From: Candidatus Rokuibacteriota bacterium
Lineage (GTDB): Bacteria > Methylomirabilota > Methylomirabilia > Rokubacteriales > JACOUJ01
Assembly: GCA_016177865.1 (NCBI GenBank)
Contig: JACOUJ010000403.1
Coordinates: 1 to 7,077 of the forward strand
Direction of reading: 5' to 3'
Length of the DNA: 7,077 nucleotides
Both the position numbers and the translations under genes were made by a program. The notes below the pieces were generated by a model. It was not told the DNA's origin, did no database searches, and worked only from the letters and a program-made list of their open reading frames with translations. Positions 5,310 through 7,077 of this stretch are shown here, piece by piece (position 1 is the stretch's first letter; each line of letters starts with the position of its first letter).

Positions 5310-7077
5310 CTAGTAGGAGATGACGAGGCGGGGATGCTCCAGGTCCCCCTGGAGAAGTCCGGTCACGCGTCGATTCTGCTGAGAGCGCCCGGTCAATCTG
5401 AAGTTGAGGTGACCAGAGAGATGGACGAACCCCTCGCCTCGAACCTCCCACGCTGGGCCGGTGAGGGCAAGGGTCTGGGTGACCACTCGCGGGCCATCGA
5501 CGCGATAGCGGGTCCAGAATTCGTCGAAGGCTAGGAACGGCTTCTCCTCCAAGCCCGAACGAGGAATCCCGCGGATCTCGACGTGGCGGATCAGCCGGGC
5601 CGTGTTCAATCGGCCATCGCGGATCCGAAGCTCACCCTGGCCCCGCACACTCTCCCTGAACTCAGGCCAACTGAGCCCTTCCCATTGAAGAAGGGTCTCA
5701 AACGCGAGCTGACCACTTGAGATGCGGTAGGGCTCTGGGAGCCCCTCCCTGAAGAGGGCCAGTCCCGGCCCCTGTGCGAAGAGGGTGCCTCGTGGGCGCG
5801 GGGAGCGAAGGTCCAGCTTCAGGTACCCTCGAGGTTCTCCCTCGTCGAGGATCAATCGGATCCCCTGGAGATGCCAGACGCCGGCCGCCGCTAAAAGCTG
5901 AGCGTGCAGCGCTCCCAGGGGCCTCCCATTCAGGCGGGTCGAGGCCACGCGGAGACGAAGGTCGAGGCCGATCTCTCTGGCCCATGCGGGCCAGGTGACC
6001 TTTGCAGGCGCGGCATGGGCCGGTGGGACCAGGGGGGCGATTCGAGGGGAGGGAGATGGCCGATCCTGGAGCCCTTCGGCAATCCGACCAAGGAGGGGGG
6101 CTAGATCAATGGCGGAGGCGGAGAGCTCACCCCGAAGCCAGGGCGGGCTCACGCCCCAACCGGCCTTGAGGCGGGCGCTGAGCGCCGCAGATCCCCATCG
6201 CCCGGTCAGCGCGGGGGACTCGGCGCCCTCCGAGGTCCACACGATTCCGCCTTGGATGGCCTCGATCGGCGGGTGACCGACGACCCCAACCTGAGCGTCT
6301 TTGACCGTGACATTTCCCCTCACGCGCCGCGCCTCGGGCGGACCCTCGACCGTGACGTCGCCCGTGCCCGAGCCTTGAACGCTCACCAACACGCCCGGGA
6401 GAACGGCCGTGTGCCCCTTGCCGGTCACTCGTCCTGAGAGAATGAGCGCGCGGGATGGGTCCTGGTCAAGGGCCAACGTCGCCTCTCCCATCACCTCACC
6501 GCCGGATGACTTCACGCGGGCCTCTAGCGTGAACGAGTCCCTGCCGAGGGTGGAGACGAGGCCGCTCATTTCGACCCGGCCGTCCCCCGTGGAAGGCCAC
6601 GCGAGTCGGTACTCGATACGGCGGGTACCCTGAGAGGAAGTCAGCTGACCGCTCACGTGGGACACTGTCTTGATCTCGCTCCCCCAACCGAACGTCAGCC
6701 GACCGTCATGGATCTCCAAGGGGAGCGGATCGGCGATGAGGATCCGCGGAGGCCGCGAACCGGACTCGCCCCGGAGGCGCTCACGAGGCGCCCGAGCTTC
6801 CGGCTCGACGGTCCACCCCCTGCCCAACGCCTCTATGCTCAATTCGGGGACGTCCAGACTGATCCGCGTGATCCGAAGCTGGCCCAGAAGGAGGCGAATT
6901 GCATCGAGTCGCAAGTCCACCCGCTGAGCCGTGAAGAGGGGCTTCTTCGAGGACGTCGGAGCCGCGCCGATCTCTACGCCGCGGGCGACCACGGTGACGC
7001 CCGGCCTCACCTGGAGAGCCCAGGACCTGACCGTGAGCGGCCCCGGGATCTGGCGCTCGAAAAACCGGACGATGGTC
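5310..7077 (-). CDS. AsmA-like envelope protein, partial (5' end outside window)
   Basis: The reading frame is open from the window edge to the TAG at 5312-5310, giving 589 visible codons including the stop. No internal start is needed: codons upstream of the GTG at 7010 (encoding TIVRFFERQIPGPLTVRSWA) continue the same AsmA-like pattern, so the true start and likely membrane anchor lie beyond 7077. The protein is rich in alternating hydrophobic/polar strands (for example LRLDAIRLLLGQLRITRISL), as expected of the elongated beta-rich AsmA/TamB/YhdP superfamily. These are inner-membrane-anchored periplasmic proteins tied to phospholipid transport and outer-membrane upkeep. The C-terminal part has GELRIRDG (5636-5613) and VTGLLQGDLEHP (5366-5331), matching AsmA C-terminal repeats. 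It is separated from ftsE by 149 bases holding a repeat and a promoter, so it is probably a separate transcription unit. Exact subfamily is not determined. Confidence 0.8.
   Translation of the reverse strand, partial: TIVRFFERQIPGPLTVRSWALQVRPGVTVVARGVEIGAAPTSSKKPLFTAQRVDLRLDAIRLLLGQLRITRISLDVPELSIEALGRGWTVEPEARAPRERLRGESGSRPPRILIADPLPLEIHDGRLTFGWGSEIKTVSHVSGQLTSSQGTRRIEYRLAWPSTGDGRVEMSGLVSTLGRDSFTLEARVKSSGGEVMGEATLALDQDPSRALILSGRVTGKGHTAVLPGVLVSVQGSGTGDVTVEGPPEARRVRGNVTVKDAQVGVVGHPPIEAIQGGIVWTSEGAESPALTGRWGSAALSARLKAGWGVSPPWLRGELSASAIDLAPLLGRIAEGLQDRPSPSPRIAPLVPPAHAAPAKVTWPAWAREIGLDLRLRVASTRLNGRPLGALHAQLLAAAGVWHLQGIRLILDEGEPRGYLKLDLRSPRPRGTLFAQGPGLALFREGLPEPYRISSGQLAFETLLQWEGLSWPEFRESVRGQGELRIRDGRLNTARLIRHVEIRGIPRSGLEEKPFLAFDEFWTRYRVDGPRVVTQTLALTGPAWEVRGEGFVHLSGHLNFRLTGRSQQNRRVTGLLQGDLEHPRLVISY

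Noticed and set aside
5310..7010. GTG at 7010 as the AsmA-like gene start
   Set aside because: The frame stays open to the window edge with family-like sequence, there is no ribosome-binding site before the GTG, and the N-terminal membrane anchor expected of the family is absent.
1..7077. CRISPR array, insertion sequence, phage genes, tRNA or rRNA
   Set aside because: No spaced direct repeats, transposase motifs, cloverleaf or rRNA-like sequence were seen. The only repeat array is the heptamer element, which is inverted and without spacers.

Overview
The window is a single-direction block of envelope and cell-division genes. Every convincing gene lies on the minus strand, so transcription runs from high to low coordinates. 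The DNA is GC-rich with GC-rich third codon positions, which explains the many long antisense reading frames. An AsmA-like protein, an EnvC-type amidase activator, a periplasmic S41 protease and a YibQ-type protein indicate a diderm (Gram-negative-type) bacterium. The gene order ftsE-ftsX-envC-ctpA-divergent polysaccharide deacetylase is the kind seen in deltaproteobacteria-like and Methylomirabilota/Rokubacteria-like lineages. That placement is inference and cannot be settled from this sequence alone.

Layout in transcriptional order: (1) 7077-5310, the 3' part of an AsmA-family protein gene whose 5' end lies outside the window; (2) 5309-5161, an AT-richer intergenic region with an inverted array of 7-base units followed by a promoter whose -10 box sits 10 bases before the ftsE start; (3) 5160-4474 ftsE; (4) 4477-3593 ftsX; (5) 3596-2388 envC; (6) 2375-1110 ctpA; (7) 1096-224 divergent polysaccharide deacetylase; (8) 223-1, a GC-rich stretch with several small hairpins and no gene I can support.

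Genes 3-7 look like one operon. ftsE/ftsX and ftsX/envC each overlap by four bases in a GTGA, and the later junctions are gaps of 12 and 13 bases. All four downstream genes have strong Shine-Dalgarno sequences, whereas ftsE has none and appears to be read from a nearly leaderless transcript. Functionally the operon is a septal cell-wall splitting module. The FtsEX ATPase/transporter-like complex is expected to control EnvC, a LytM-domain protein with a broken active site that switches on cell-wall amidases. CtpA would trim periplasmic wall enzymes. The membrane-anchored deacetylase-like protein is an uncharacterised partner. No amidase is encoded in the window.

Nothing here is an obviously new system. 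The items most worth a second look are the heptamer inverted array, the near-leaderless ftsE promoter, the self-complementary ribosome-binding site of ctpA, and the partially retained LytM active site of EnvC.
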